This document shows positions 24,385 to 32,457 of a DNA stretch of 64,000 nucleotides, piece after piece; position 1 is the stretch's first letter, and each line of letters begins with the position of its first letter. The position numbers were made by a program, and so were the translations under genes. The notes under the pieces were generated by a model. That model was not told the DNA's origin. It saw only the letters and a list, made by a program, of their open reading frames with translations, and did no database searches. Origin of the DNA: Corynebacterium pseudokroppenstedtii (lineage in GTDB: Bacteria > Actinomycetota > Actinomycetes > Mycobacteriales > Mycobacteriaceae); contig NZ_JAEUWU010000005.1 in NCBI RefSeq assembly GCF_019754945.1, positions 186,001-250,000 of the forward strand. The letters run 5' to 3'.

Positions 24385-26409
24385 TTAATTCACGCACTTG
24401 GGGCTGTCACCAGCATCAAACTTCGGCGACTCGCCAGGCTGAGTATTGGTCTCACCCTTCTCACCAGGACCAGCATCGCCGGCACTCCCAGCCCCAGCGT
24501 TCGCATCTGCGTTATTGGCGTCGTCGGATTCCTCGCCGTCAAGATATTTCTGCAGAGAATCCTCGGTCTTGCCCGGGCCGTTGTAGTCATTAGTCAGGTA
24601 CACGTTGATCTCGTTATCCGAGAGCGACGAGTCCTGCTCCACCTTGAGATGCAGCTTCTGGGCCAGGAACTTCGCGGGGTGCGAATCGGGATCGGCAGCC
24701 TTTACGACGCTGGTCTGCGGGCTGCCCTCCGTATCGTTCGCCGTGGTCCCTTCCGCGTAGCCCTCGCTGGTCGCGATCTTCGAGACCCGGCTGGCCAGGC
24801 CCGTGACGGATGAACCATTCGTCACCGTCACCGTGTATTGCGAGGCCATGAAGTCCCGTTCGACCGGTTCTTCCTCAGCTGAGCTTTCAGACGGCGATTC
24901 GCTCGAATCCTTGTGCTTATCCTCGCTCTTCTTCGGCGACTCCTCGCCGACGGTCTCCGCGACGAACGCCTTCACCTGGTCGGGATCAACGGTAACGATC
25001 GATTCGCCATTGTCGCCCGTTCCGTCCAGGCTGGTCGTCGGGATGGTTTGGAAGGACACATGTCCGCCGGCAACGTCCTGCATCTGTGTCGCAAAGCTCA
25101 TGACATCCCAGTCGTTGTCCAACACCACCGACCGCTCAACGGCCTCAGAGAGTTTCGAGATTTTCGACGTGTTCGTCAGCGTGCCCGTCGAGAGAATCTT
25201 GTGAGCCAACGACGCCATGAACGCCTGCTGGCGCGCGATGCGGTCAAGGTCGCCACGAGGAAGGCCGTGGCGCTGGCGGACGAAGGACAGAGCGTCCGCT
25301 CCGTCGAGAGTCTGCTTGCCCTTCTTGAAGTGCGCCCCGGAGAAGTCGTCGTCAACGTCGTTGTTCAGACAGACCTCCACTCCACCGACAGCGTTGGTGA
25401 GCAGCACAAACCCCAGAAGCCCGATCTCAGCGTAGTGATCGACCGTAATCCCCGTGAGGTTCGCCACGGCATCGATCAGCGCAGAACGCCCAGCTTCAGT
25501 GGACTCCTTATCTATGTCGTCCTTATCCTTCCCCTCTTCCTGGAGCTCCTTCTCCTTCTCAAACTTGGTCGATCCGAACACCGCATTGATCTTCGTGTTC
25601 CCCAAGTCTTTCGTATGAATATAGGAATCGCGGGGAATGGAAATGGCCGTTGCCGACGACCCATCATTGGGCACGCGGATCAGTACGATCGTGTCGGTAT
25701 TCAGGGTTGCGACGTCATCCCCGGCGCGGAGCATTTTCGCCTCTTCCTCCGTGAGGGGGTTGCCCTTGGCATCGGTGCGTGAATCCGCGCCGACGAGGAG
25801 AATGTCGGTGGCACCGTCCTTCGCTTTGCCCTTTTCGCCCAGCTTGAGGTTCCCGGCGGAGGCCATCTCATTGCCCAACCCGCCGATTGCTTTATAGCCG
25901 ACGGCGGGCAGTATGACGCAGACCAACGCCATGACCACTAAAAGCGACTTGACCGCCCGCGAGCCGACCTGTTTGTGGCTGGGGCGTGCGTTCGGCGGTG
26001 CCTGAATGACGCGGGCTCCGGCGGCGCGATTCGCGGGACGGTTTCTCTCGCGCGATGGGCGGGAGGATTCCGCGTAGGTGCTCCTGCGTCGGTACGCGTC
26101 GGTGGACCGGTGGCGGTGATTGCCGCGCTCGCGAGGGGTGCGGTCGCGCAGGTTCTCGTGACCAGAGTGGTCATCAGGGGTGTGACGTGAGGCGGAATAG
26201 CGGGTAGATCCGTTGTAGCCGCGACGCCCGGCGCCAGACTGTTCGCTGGTGGCGTCGTTGGCCCCGGCTCCGGATGGCGACTCATGGCGATAGGAACCCC
26301 GCCGTGATGCGTCGCCGCTGCGTTCGTGCGACGAGCGTCCATGTGAGTCGTCACCGCGCCAGTAGTGCCCCTTCGGGCCCTGGCCTCGAGAATCGTCAGT
26401 CCTACCCAT
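24385..26409 (-). CDS. LytR-CpsA-Psr (LCP) family cell-wall ligase
   Basis: About 674 residues. A long, Arg/Ser/His-rich cytosolic N-terminus (about 145 residues) precedes one membrane segment 'SLLVVMALVCVILPAVGY'. The LCP catalytic domain follows: 'DILLVGADSRTDAKG', 'ISIPRDSYIHT', 'RQRHGLPRGDLDRIARQQAFM'. A LytR_C domain is near 'QYTVTVTNGSSVTGLASRVSK', and an acidic, Pro/Ser tail ends the protein. LCP enzymes of this type (CpsA/Lcp1) attach arabinogalactan to peptidoglycan. ATG 26409 has AAAGGAAA upstream; a longer frame to 26625 has no such support. It is divergent from rmlD. Confidence 0.9.
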   Translation of the reverse strand: MGRTDDSRGQGPKGHYWRGDDSHGRSSHERSGDASRRGSYRHESPSGAGANDATSEQSGAGRRGYNGSTRYSASRHTPDDHSGHENLRDRTPRERGNHRHRSTDAYRRRSTYAESSRPSRERNRPANRAAGARVIQAPPNARPSHKQVGSRAVKSLLVVMALVCVILPAVGYKAIGGLGNEMASAGNLKLGEKGKAKDGATDILLVGADSRTDAKGNPLTEEEAKMLRAGDDVATLNTDTIVLIRVPNDGSSATAISIPRDSYIHTKDLGNTKINAVFGSTKFEKEKELQEEGKDKDDIDKESTEAGRSALIDAVANLTGITVDHYAEIGLLGFVLLTNAVGGVEVCLNNDVDDDFSGAHFKKGKQTLDGADALSFVRQRHGLPRGDLDRIARQQAFMASLAHKILSTGTLTNTSKISKLSEAVERSVVLDNDWDVMSFATQMQDVAGGHVSFQTIPTTSLDGTGDNGESIVTVDPDQVKAFVAETVGEESPKKSEDKHKDSSESPSESSAEEEPVERDFMASQYTVTVTNGSSVTGLASRVSKIATSEGYAEGTTANDTEGSPQTSVVKAADPDSHPAKFLAQKLHLKVEQDSSLSDNEINVYLTNDYNGPGKTEDSLQKYLDGEESDDANNADANAGAGSAGDAGPGEKGETNTQPGESPKFDAGDSPKCVN

Positions 26410-26639
26410 ACAAAAAATTTCCTTTGGTCGATAGCTATGCCTACACATTAAGGCGGCATGACCGTGAAGCTTTTCGAGAATATACAGCTTACGCTGTAGT
26501 TTATGCGAGACGCGATAACCGTTTGGCATGTCGAACGTCATGACCGTTATGACGGAGCACACATGGGAGTACATATGGGTAGCGAACGACGGTGGTGCGA
26601 CCCGGCCCCGTGTACACAGGCACAAGGAGAGTAAAGACT

Positions 26640-27638
26640 GTGAATATCCTCATCGCCGGAGGGCGAGGCCAACTAGGAACCGCGTTAGCAATGACTGCTC
26701 CGGCACCGGTACGGAGCGGGCACATCTCATGTTTGGGGCGGGCGGAATTGGACATCACCCAGCAGGACGTCATTCATGACGTTCTGGATTCGGAACAGCC
26801 CGACTTGATTATTAACGCCGCCGCCCACACCGCCGTGGACCGCGCCGAAGACCCTGCTCATCAGGACGCCGCACGTGCTGTCAACACCGATGGTGCTGCG
26901 TATTTAGCGCAGGCGGCCGCCCAGGCAGAAATACCTTTTATCCACATCTCGACGGATTATGTCTACGGCCAGAGTGACGCCGTCGAGTCGGACGGGGGCG
27001 GCGAGCCAGCCAATCCGACAGACGCGTCGGAGCCCTTCGTCGGCGGGCACGCACCCCTGCGCGTCGACACCCCCACCCACCCGCAGTCGGTCTACGGTCG
27101 TACCAAGTTAGCCGGCGATCGCGCTGTTCAGGCAGCGTTTGAGAACACCGACGTCCCCTGCGTCGTCGTCCGAACCGCGTGGGTCTACTCCGGCTCAGCC
27201 TTGCCCGACCACCACGACTTTGTCTCCACCATGATGCGCCTGGAGCAGCAGTCCCGTGGCGACGATAGCCCTCACGTCCGCGTCGTTAATGATCAGTGGG
27301 GAAGCCCCACCAACGTTTTCGACCTTGCCCGCGGCCTGTGGGAGCTCTCGGGCGCGTCGTCCGCGACGATCAACTTTCCCGCGATCCTTGCCCCCGGGAG
27401 TGTCGTGCATTGCACAGGAGCGGGCGCGTGCACGTGGTGGGACGTGGCGCGTCGAGTATTCGCAGAGGTCGGAGCAGACCCAGATCGTGTTATCCCGATT
27501 TCCAGTGAGGATTACCCGACGGCGGCGGCGCGCCCTCACTGGTCTGTTCTCGACAATTCGTCGTGGCTCGCGCTGGGTCTGACACCGCTGCCGGCCTGGG
27601 AGGATGGTGTACATCGTGCTGTCACCGGTGTGTGCTGA
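26640..27638 (+). CDS. rmlD: dTDP-4-dehydrorhamnose reductase
   Basis: A 332-residue SDR enzyme. Visible marks: NAD(P) loop 'NILIAGGRGQLGTAL', 'INAAAHTAVDRAEDP', 'ISTDYVYG', 'SVYGRTKLAGD' with the Tyr-x3-Lys pair, and 'VVVRTAWVYSG'. It makes dTDP-L-rhamnose, used for the arabinogalactan linker. The start is GTG 26640 with AAGGAG ten bases upstream; the ATG at 26592 is less likely. A stretch near residue 130 (SDGGGEPANPTDASEPFVGG) is a small insertion. Confidence 0.94.
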   Translation: MNILIAGGRGQLGTALAMTAPAPVRSGHISCLGRAELDITQQDVIHDVLDSEQPDLIINAAAHTAVDRAEDPAHQDAARAVNTDGAAYLAQAAAQAEIPFIHISTDYVYGQSDAVESDGGGEPANPTDASEPFVGGHAPLRVDTPTHPQSVYGRTKLAGDRAVQAAFENTDVPCVVVRTAWVYSGSALPDHHDFVSTMMRLEQQSRGDDSPHVRVVNDQWGSPTNVFDLARGLWELSGASSATINFPAILAPGSVVHCTGAGACTWWDVARRVFAEVGADPDRVIPISSEDYPTAAARPHWSVLDNSSWLALGLTPLPAWEDGVHRAVTGVC

Positions 27639-27661
27639 TTCACCGCGGGATCGAGTACAGT

Positions 27662-28618
27662 ATGGAACCTGTGAGCGATAAACAGGCAGAGTCACCAGCA
27701 GAACACCAGCTCAAGGGGGATCGGGCTCCGCTAGCCATCGTGACCGTGACCTATTCGCCAGGGGATCACCTCCGTCGTTTCCTCGATTCTCTTGCCGACG
27801 CGACCAGCCGGGAGTTCGTCGTCGTGATGGCTGATAATGGGTCGACCGACGGCGCTCCGGAAGCGGCTGTGGCGCCCAATGTGGAGCTACTCCGCACGGG
27901 CGGAAATGTGGGGTACGGAACCGCGGTGAACATTGCGGCTCGTCTGTTGGCCCGACGGCGGGGCCACGACAACGCGGTAGACAGCGAATTCTTTGTGATT
28001 GCTAACCCCGATGTGGAGTTCTCGCCGGGCTCGATTGACCGCATGATTGAGGCTGCGCATCGCCACCCACGGGCCGGAGCAGTGGGGCCGAAAATTGTGG
28101 AGCCCGACGGCAGTGTGTATCCGTCCGCGCGAGAAGTACCGGAAGTTATTAGTGGTATCGGGCACGCGCTACTGGGCCCGATCTGGAAGGATAACCCCTG
28201 GTCAAAGAAGTACCGACGTGGCGCTGACCTTGACCGCGAACGCGAAGCAGGATGGGTGTCTGGTTCCTGCTTGCTCGTGCGGTGGGATGCGTTTGAATCC
28301 ATCGGCGGATTCGACGAGCGGTACTTCATGTATATGGAAGATGTGGACCTGGGCGATCGCATGACCCACGCCGGGTGGCAAAACATCTTCACCCCAGAGG
28401 CGACGGTGACTCACGCGCAGGGCCATTCCGCGAATAAGCACAAATCAACGATGCTTCCAGCCCATCATGACAGCGCCTATCGGTTCCAGGCGGATCGGCA
28501 TCCTGGACTTCGGTGGTTGCCATTGCGTGTCGCGCTGTGGTGCGGATTGAAAGCGCGAACGGGGATTTCTGTCGCCTTGGCTGGGCTGGATAGTCATACC
28601 AAAGGGCATCAGAGTTAA
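27662..28618 (+). CDS. wbbL: GT2 rhamnosyltransferase (WbbL type)
   Basis: A 318-residue family 2 glycosyltransferase. Motifs: 'AIVTVTYSPGDHLRRFL', 'MADNGSTDGAPE', 'IANPDVEFSPGSID' (DxD-like), and 'YFMYMEDVDLGDRMTHAGW'. In this position after rmlD the mycobacterial/corynebacterial enzyme transfers rhamnose to GlcNAc-PP-decaprenol, the arabinogalactan linker. Start ATG 27662, or GTG at 27671. No membrane segments. The gene begins 24 bases after rmlD, so likely one operon. Confidence 0.9.
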   Translation: MEPVSDKQAESPAEHQLKGDRAPLAIVTVTYSPGDHLRRFLDSLADATSREFVVVMADNGSTDGAPEAAVAPNVELLRTGGNVGYGTAVNIAARLLARRRGHDNAVDSEFFVIANPDVEFSPGSIDRMIEAAHRHPRAGAVGPKIVEPDGSVYPSAREVPEVISGIGHALLGPIWKDNPWSKKYRRGADLDREREAGWVSGSCLLVRWDAFESIGGFDERYFMYMEDVDLGDRMTHAGWQNIFTPEATVTHAQGHSANKHKSTMLPAHHDSAYRFQADRHPGLRWLPLRVALWCGLKARTGISVALAGLDSHTKGHQS

Positions 28619-28667
28619 AGCTTTATAAATGAGGGGGGACTCGACGGAAGTGCGGGGCACGTCGTCG

Positions 28668-28702
28668 CCCCTAGGCGCGGGAGCACAGTTTTGTCCTAGG
28701 GG
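28668..28702. repeat. Inverted repeat CCCCTAGG / CCTAGGGG
   Basis: Perfect eight-base arms (28668-28675 and 28695-28702) with a 19-base spacer in the 209-base gap between wbbL and the mannose-1-phosphate guanylyltransferase gene. It may be a regulatory site or weak terminator; no T-run follows. Confidence 0.5.
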
Positions 28703-28827
28703 AGTGGTAGTTTAATCGCGAATCGTTGTACGCACGCGCGTCGGCCACTTTTCGCGCGTCCATTGATAGCGGTGACACAGGCCGTTGACCCGGCTTGGAG
28801 TCACGCACGTCTAGAAAGGCATGAAAA

Positions 28828-29979
28828 ATGGTCGTTGATTTCAGGGGTGCCCAAGGATGGGCACAGGATTCTGCAGATCAACAGCAGCTAGAAGTCGGTG
28901 CGCATCTCGCGGAGAACACGGATGCCGTCATTCTGGTGGGCGGTAAAGGAACGCGCCTGCGTCCTCTGACGAATTCTGTACCAAAGCCAATGATGCCGAC
29001 GGCGGGGGTGCCTTTCCTCCAGCATTTGCTGGGCCGGATTAAAGCAGCCGGAATGACCCACGTCGTGCTGGGAACGTCGTTCAAAGCAGAAGTGTTCCAG
29101 GAACACTTTGGTGACGGCTCGGACCTAGGCCTCGAGATCGAGTATGTCGTGGAGGAAGAGGCCCTGGGTACGGGCGGCGGTATCCGTAACGTGCTGCCAT
29201 CGCTCCGCCACGATAACGCCCTCGTTTTTAATGGCGACGTGTTGGGCGGCACGGACCTTCGCGCGGTGTTAGGGACCCACGCGACGAAGGATGCGGATGT
29301 CACCATGCACCTGGTGCGCGTTCCCGATCCGCGTGCTTTTGGTTGCGTTCCGACGAATGAGGATGGCCGGGTGACGGCGTTCTTAGAGAAGACGATGGAT
29401 CCGCCGACGGACCAGATCAACGCCGGTTGCTACGTCTTTAAGCGCGAGATTATTGGCCGTATCCCAGAGAACCGTGTGGTGTCTGTTGAGCGGGAGGTGT
29501 TCCCGAAACTCCTTGACGACGGTCTACGCGTGTATGGCCACGTTGACCAGGCCTACTGGCGTGATATGGGTACGCCGGCTGATTTCGTCCGTGGTAGCTC
29601 GGACCTGGTGCGGGGCATTGCGTATTCGCCGATTTTGGTGGGGAAGACCGGGGAAGCCCTGGTGGACTCGTCGGCGCAGATCGGCGGAGGTGCGCTCTTG
29701 CTCGGCGGCACCTACGTGGGCCGTGGCTGTGAAGTCGGCGGCGGCTCCCGCTTAGATACGACGGTCCTTTTCGACGGTGTCGAAGTGGAGGCGGGCGCAA
29801 CCTTGGAGCGCTGCATCGTTGCCGCCGGGGCCCGGATTGGCGCCCGTGCTGTTCTTCGCGACGCGGTGATCGGCGAGGGGGCCGTGGTCGGTGCGCGGTG
29901 TGAACTGATCGATGGTGTCCGCGTGTGGCCCGGGGTGAATATCCCCGATAGCGGAATTAGGTTTTCTACCGACGTTTAG
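28828..29979 (+). CDS. Mannose-1-phosphate guanylyltransferase
   Basis: A 383-residue nucleotidyltransferase: 'AVILVGGKGTRLRPLTNSVPKPMMPTAGVPFL' split across the G-x-G-T-R-L-R-P-L and P-K-P-M motifs, 'VFNGDVLGGTDL', 'FLEKTM' and 'YWRDMGTP'. The C-terminal third has hexapeptide repeats (left-handed beta helix). In mycobacteria this gene (often called manB or mpgA, confusingly) makes GDP-mannose for lipomannan and other mannolipids; alternatives such as glucose-1-phosphate thymidylyltransferase are less likely from the context of pmm and manA. ATG 28828 follows AGAAAGGC. C. glutamicum annotators label it rmlA2. Confidence 0.85.
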   Translation: MVVDFRGAQGWAQDSADQQQLEVGAHLAENTDAVILVGGKGTRLRPLTNSVPKPMMPTAGVPFLQHLLGRIKAAGMTHVVLGTSFKAEVFQEHFGDGSDLGLEIEYVVEEEALGTGGGIRNVLPSLRHDNALVFNGDVLGGTDLRAVLGTHATKDADVTMHLVRVPDPRAFGCVPTNEDGRVTAFLEKTMDPPTDQINAGCYVFKREIIGRIPENRVVSVEREVFPKLLDDGLRVYGHVDQAYWRDMGTPADFVRGSSDLVRGIAYSPILVGKTGEALVDSSAQIGGGALLLGGTYVGRGCEVGGGSRLDTTVLFDGVEVEAGATLERCIVAAGARIGARAVLRDAVIGEGAVVGARCELIDGVRVWPGVNIPDSGIRFSTDV

Positions 29980-30197
29980 CCTCCGCGGGAAGGATCTATC
30001 CCACCCATTGATGAAAAATTGGTAAGGAAACGTATATTAATCATGCGAGGTCGGTAGACCACAACATCTAGTGGTCTGCAGGTTAAGTATGAGGGTATGT
30101 CGTGTTTTCTCCGAAAAAGGGTCAGCGTCCCTATGTAACCTGTGTGACAGATGTGACTAAAGGGGTTTATGTGGCGTGTTTACGCAGGTGACGGGGC

Positions 30198-30226
30198 TTG
30201 ACGTATTCGAATTACACGTGTGTAAT
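30198..30226 (+). promoter_or_regulatory. whiB2 promoter with overlapping inverted repeat
   Basis: -35 TTGACG (30198-30203), a 17-base spacer and -10 TGTAAT (30221-30226). An inverted repeat ATTACAC-GT-GTGTAAT (30211-30226) covers the -10 element, the position expected for a repressor. The leader to the whiB2 ATG would be about 290 bases. Confidence 0.6.
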
Positions 30227-30242
30227 CGTCCTGTAGAAAGAC

Positions 30243-30310
30243 TTTCCGCCGACACGGAAAATGTGCTTGGTTTGTCCTTCCGAGAGTGGTAATGCCTGGT
30301 TTTTCCAGGC
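30243..30310 (+). other. Two small hairpins in whiB2 leader
   Basis: Perfect stems TTTCCG/CGGAAA (30243-30260, six-base loop) and GCCTGG-TTTTT-CCAGGC (30294-30310). They sit just after the predicted transcription start of whiB2 and could affect RNA stability or attenuation. Biological function is inference only. Confidence 0.45.
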
Positions 30311-30520
30311 GAATCTGACTCTCTATCAGGGCGAATGGCGCATATCGGGCGGAAAGTGCGCGAGAAGCGTGCCGGCCTGCACAACATAAGACCCCACAAG
30401 ATGTAGTGCTAGCTTGTCGGCCCGTTGACCGCATGAATGACCCTTGATGTGGATACCGCGACGCGTGCCAGTAGCCATCCACCCCGGCGCGACCACGTCG
30501 TTTGACCAAAAAGGAGAGGC

Positions 30521-30880
30521 ATGGCTGATTCATCCGCGCACTTCCCTCGCGCTACCCTCCATGCGCTCATGGGAGAGGAAGTTACACAGCCGGACCAGCC
30601 TGGCGACGTCTCCTACTCGTCCGACCTTGCCGAGGACTTTGATATCCTTTTCGATTCTGTGGAGCAAGAGTGGCAAGAACAAGCTCTCTGCGCAGAAACA
30701 GACCCTGAGGCTTTCTTTCCTGAAAAGGGTGGTTCAACCCGCGAGGCAAAACGTATTTGTAAAGCCTGCGCGGTTCGTGACGAGTGCCTTGAATATGCCC
30801 TCGAGCACGATGAACGCTTCGGTATTTGGGGTGGGTTATCCGAACGTGAGCGTCGTCGTCTGAAGAGGCAGATCGGCTAA
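30521..30880 (+). CDS. whiB2: WhiB2 (WhmD/WhcD) iron-sulfur transcription factor
   Basis: A 119-residue WhiB protein. Four cluster Cys are at about residues 57, 80, 83 and 89 (C-x22-C-x2-C-x5-C), followed by the 'GIWGG' turn (about 101-105) and a basic C-terminus 'RERRRLKRQ'. WhiB2 binds a [4Fe-4S] cluster and, with sigma-A, controls septation and cell division. The neighbours (DUF3499, Zn-protease-like, pmm) match the M. tuberculosis whiB2 locus. ATG 30521 follows AAAGGAGAGGC. Confidence 0.95.
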   Translation: MADSSAHFPRATLHALMGEEVTQPDQPGDVSYSSDLAEDFDILFDSVEQEWQEQALCAETDPEAFFPEKGGSTREAKRICKACAVRDECLEYALEHDERFGIWGGLSERERRRLKRQIG

Positions 30881-30890
30881 AGCAGCCGGC

Positions 30891-31343
30891 TCATTCCAGA
30901 TCTGGATCGATCATGCGTGGCTCGACGTTCAAATACGTGGCCACCAGCTTCCCGATAATGTAGTGGAGCAATTCCGAGCGCTCGGTCATATTTTGTGTGC
31001 GCATTTCAATGGGGCGTCGGAAAACAACAATCCGGGGGCGCGTCGGACGGCCATCATCGTCGACACCGGCAGGTATCAGCCGGCCCAGAGGGACTGCACC
31101 GTCGGCCACAACTTCGTCGGGCCACACCGTCGTCAATTGGCGGGAGCGCATGCGTGGCACAGTGTCTAGCGCGATGTCCAGGTGTTCTAACTCTTCGGAC
31201 CATTGCTCGTGGATCGGGGCGTAGGCGTCTAAAACGGCTTGGTCGAATTCTGCCGGGCGGCTGGTCCACCGCGGAACTTCGGGGGGCAAGATCGGCCCAC
31301 GTATGCCACGACCGTGGCGCTCAGCTCGGCGGGAATAATCCAT
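30891..31343 (-). CDS. Metallopeptidase-family protein (MMP-like), HExxH absent
   Basis: A 150-residue protein equivalent by position to Rv3259, in a family named for a zincin-like fold. Conserved parts: 'GPILPPEVPRWTSRPAEFDQAVLDAYAPI', 'LDTVPRMR', 'RIVVFRRPIEMRT' and 'ELLHYIIGKLVATYLNVEP'. The usual HExxH zinc motif of active relatives is not present; only the His of LLHYI remains in that region. Enzymatic activity is therefore doubtful. It is convergent with whiB2 (ten bases between stops) and divergent from DUF3499. Confidence 0.75.
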   Translation of the reverse strand: MDYSRRAERHGRGIRGPILPPEVPRWTSRPAEFDQAVLDAYAPIHEQWSEELEHLDIALDTVPRMRSRQLTTVWPDEVVADGAVPLGRLIPAGVDDDGRPTRPRIVVFRRPIEMRTQNMTERSELLHYIIGKLVATYLNVEPRMIDPDLE

Positions 31344-31428
31344 GCCACCAACCCTAATGGGCTCCGCCGGCAGGATGAATCATCCACGCCGTCGGCGTTG
31401 AGGACATGGGCAGCTAGACTAATGCGAC

Positions 31429-32397
31429 GTGAACGAAAAGCGCGTGAATAAGAAGCGACTGTGCTGCCGCCCCGGTTGCGGCCGACCCGCAGCTGCGACC
31501 TTGGTGTATTCGCACGCGGAGGAAACAGTCATCGTCGGCCCCCTCTCCTCAGACGACAATCCTCACAGTTGGGATTTGTGTGCGCGCCATTCCGCGCAGT
31601 TCCGCCCGCCCGAGGGGTGGACAGTTATTCGCGACGAGCCCGACGTTGATGATGTTGACGATATGACAGCGCTCTTAGATAGCGTCAATGATCCTCAGGG
31701 TGGCGACCACCGTGTCGACGCCGGTTCTGTTGCTGGTCCCGGTGCTCGGTTTGGTGCCGGCTCTGGCGCTCGTCATGCTGACGCAACCCAGGGCGCAGTT
31801 GCTGATATTCAAGACACTATCTCGCGCTTAAACGGACACCGCGGTGAGGCCACACGCCATCACAACGAGAAGCGAGCATTCTCGACTGAACCGTCGAGCA
31901 TGAGACAGTCAGCCGACCGTCACAGTGCCGACAGCCACGCAGCCGCCGCCTATAACAACGACCCCGGTACCGACTCCGACGATGACGCCGAGTGGGAGAT
32001 CGAATCCCCTCTCCTTCAAGCAGCGAAGGAGCGTGAGCGGCGTCGTCGCCTGTGGCGTGGCCGCGGGGAAGAACCCACCGTGGAGTCCTCCTATGGGAGA
32101 TCCGTCATCACGACGGGGCAAACGGGCCGTCACCGCAGGCCGGACAACCACCACGCGTCGCACGTCGCACCCCATAACCGGGCTGAATCCCACCGCGCCG
32201 GGACCGAGCAGGAACCGTCGGCAAAGACAATGCGACGGGGAGCGTCGAACCACTCCGAACCACACGAGCCCGCCCAGGGGTGGTCGCGGACACAGGACTC
32301 GTCGGAGGTCCGGCACCCGTCGCTGCATAACATTCCGGGGCGTAAGCGCGGCCATCTCCACGCCGTTCCAGACCCGGATCCGGATGGCGATAGGTGA
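31429..32397 (+). CDS. DUF3499 family protein with long disordered tail
   Basis: A 322-residue protein. The N-terminal about 75 residues are the DUF3499 core: 'CCRPGCGRPAAATLVYSH', 'PHSWDLCARHSAQFRPPEGW', with Cys/His pairs suggestive of zinc binding. The remaining about 245 residues are polar, Ser/Arg/His-rich and of low complexity, much longer than the compact family core. It is the Rv3258c equivalent between Rv3259 and pmm. Function unknown. Starts with GTG (31429); a second GTG five codons on is also possible. Confidence 0.85.
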   Translation: MNEKRVNKKRLCCRPGCGRPAAATLVYSHAEETVIVGPLSSDDNPHSWDLCARHSAQFRPPEGWTVIRDEPDVDDVDDMTALLDSVNDPQGGDHRVDAGSVAGPGARFGAGSGARHADATQGAVADIQDTISRLNGHRGEATRHHNEKRAFSTEPSSMRQSADRHSADSHAAAAYNNDPGTDSDDDAEWEIESPLLQAAKERERRRRLWRGRGEEPTVESSYGRSVITTGQTGRHRRPDNHHASHVAPHNRAESHRAGTEQEPSAKTMRRGASNHSEPHEPAQGWSRTQDSSEVRHPSLHNIPGRKRGHLHAVPDPDPDGDR

Positions 32398-32457
32398 CAT
32401 CGATAAGTCAAGCCCGTGTAAGATAACTGCGAACATTATTCAGACGAAAGGATTCCC

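Larger units (their letters stand above)
29980..30520. other. Long leader/intergenic region before whiB2
   Basis: 541 bases with no gene. It holds a hairpin AGACCAC/GTGGTCT (30056-30077) that may end transcription of the guanylyltransferase gene, a promoter at 30198-30226, and two small hairpins in the implied 5' leader (30243-30260 and 30294-30310). Most of the region thus looks regulatory for whiB2. Confidence 0.6.

Noticed and set aside
27563..28618. Longer start of wbbL at 27563
   Set aside because: It overlaps rmlD, adds Cys/Trp-rich residues foreign to the family and has no ribosome binding site; ATG 27662 is better.
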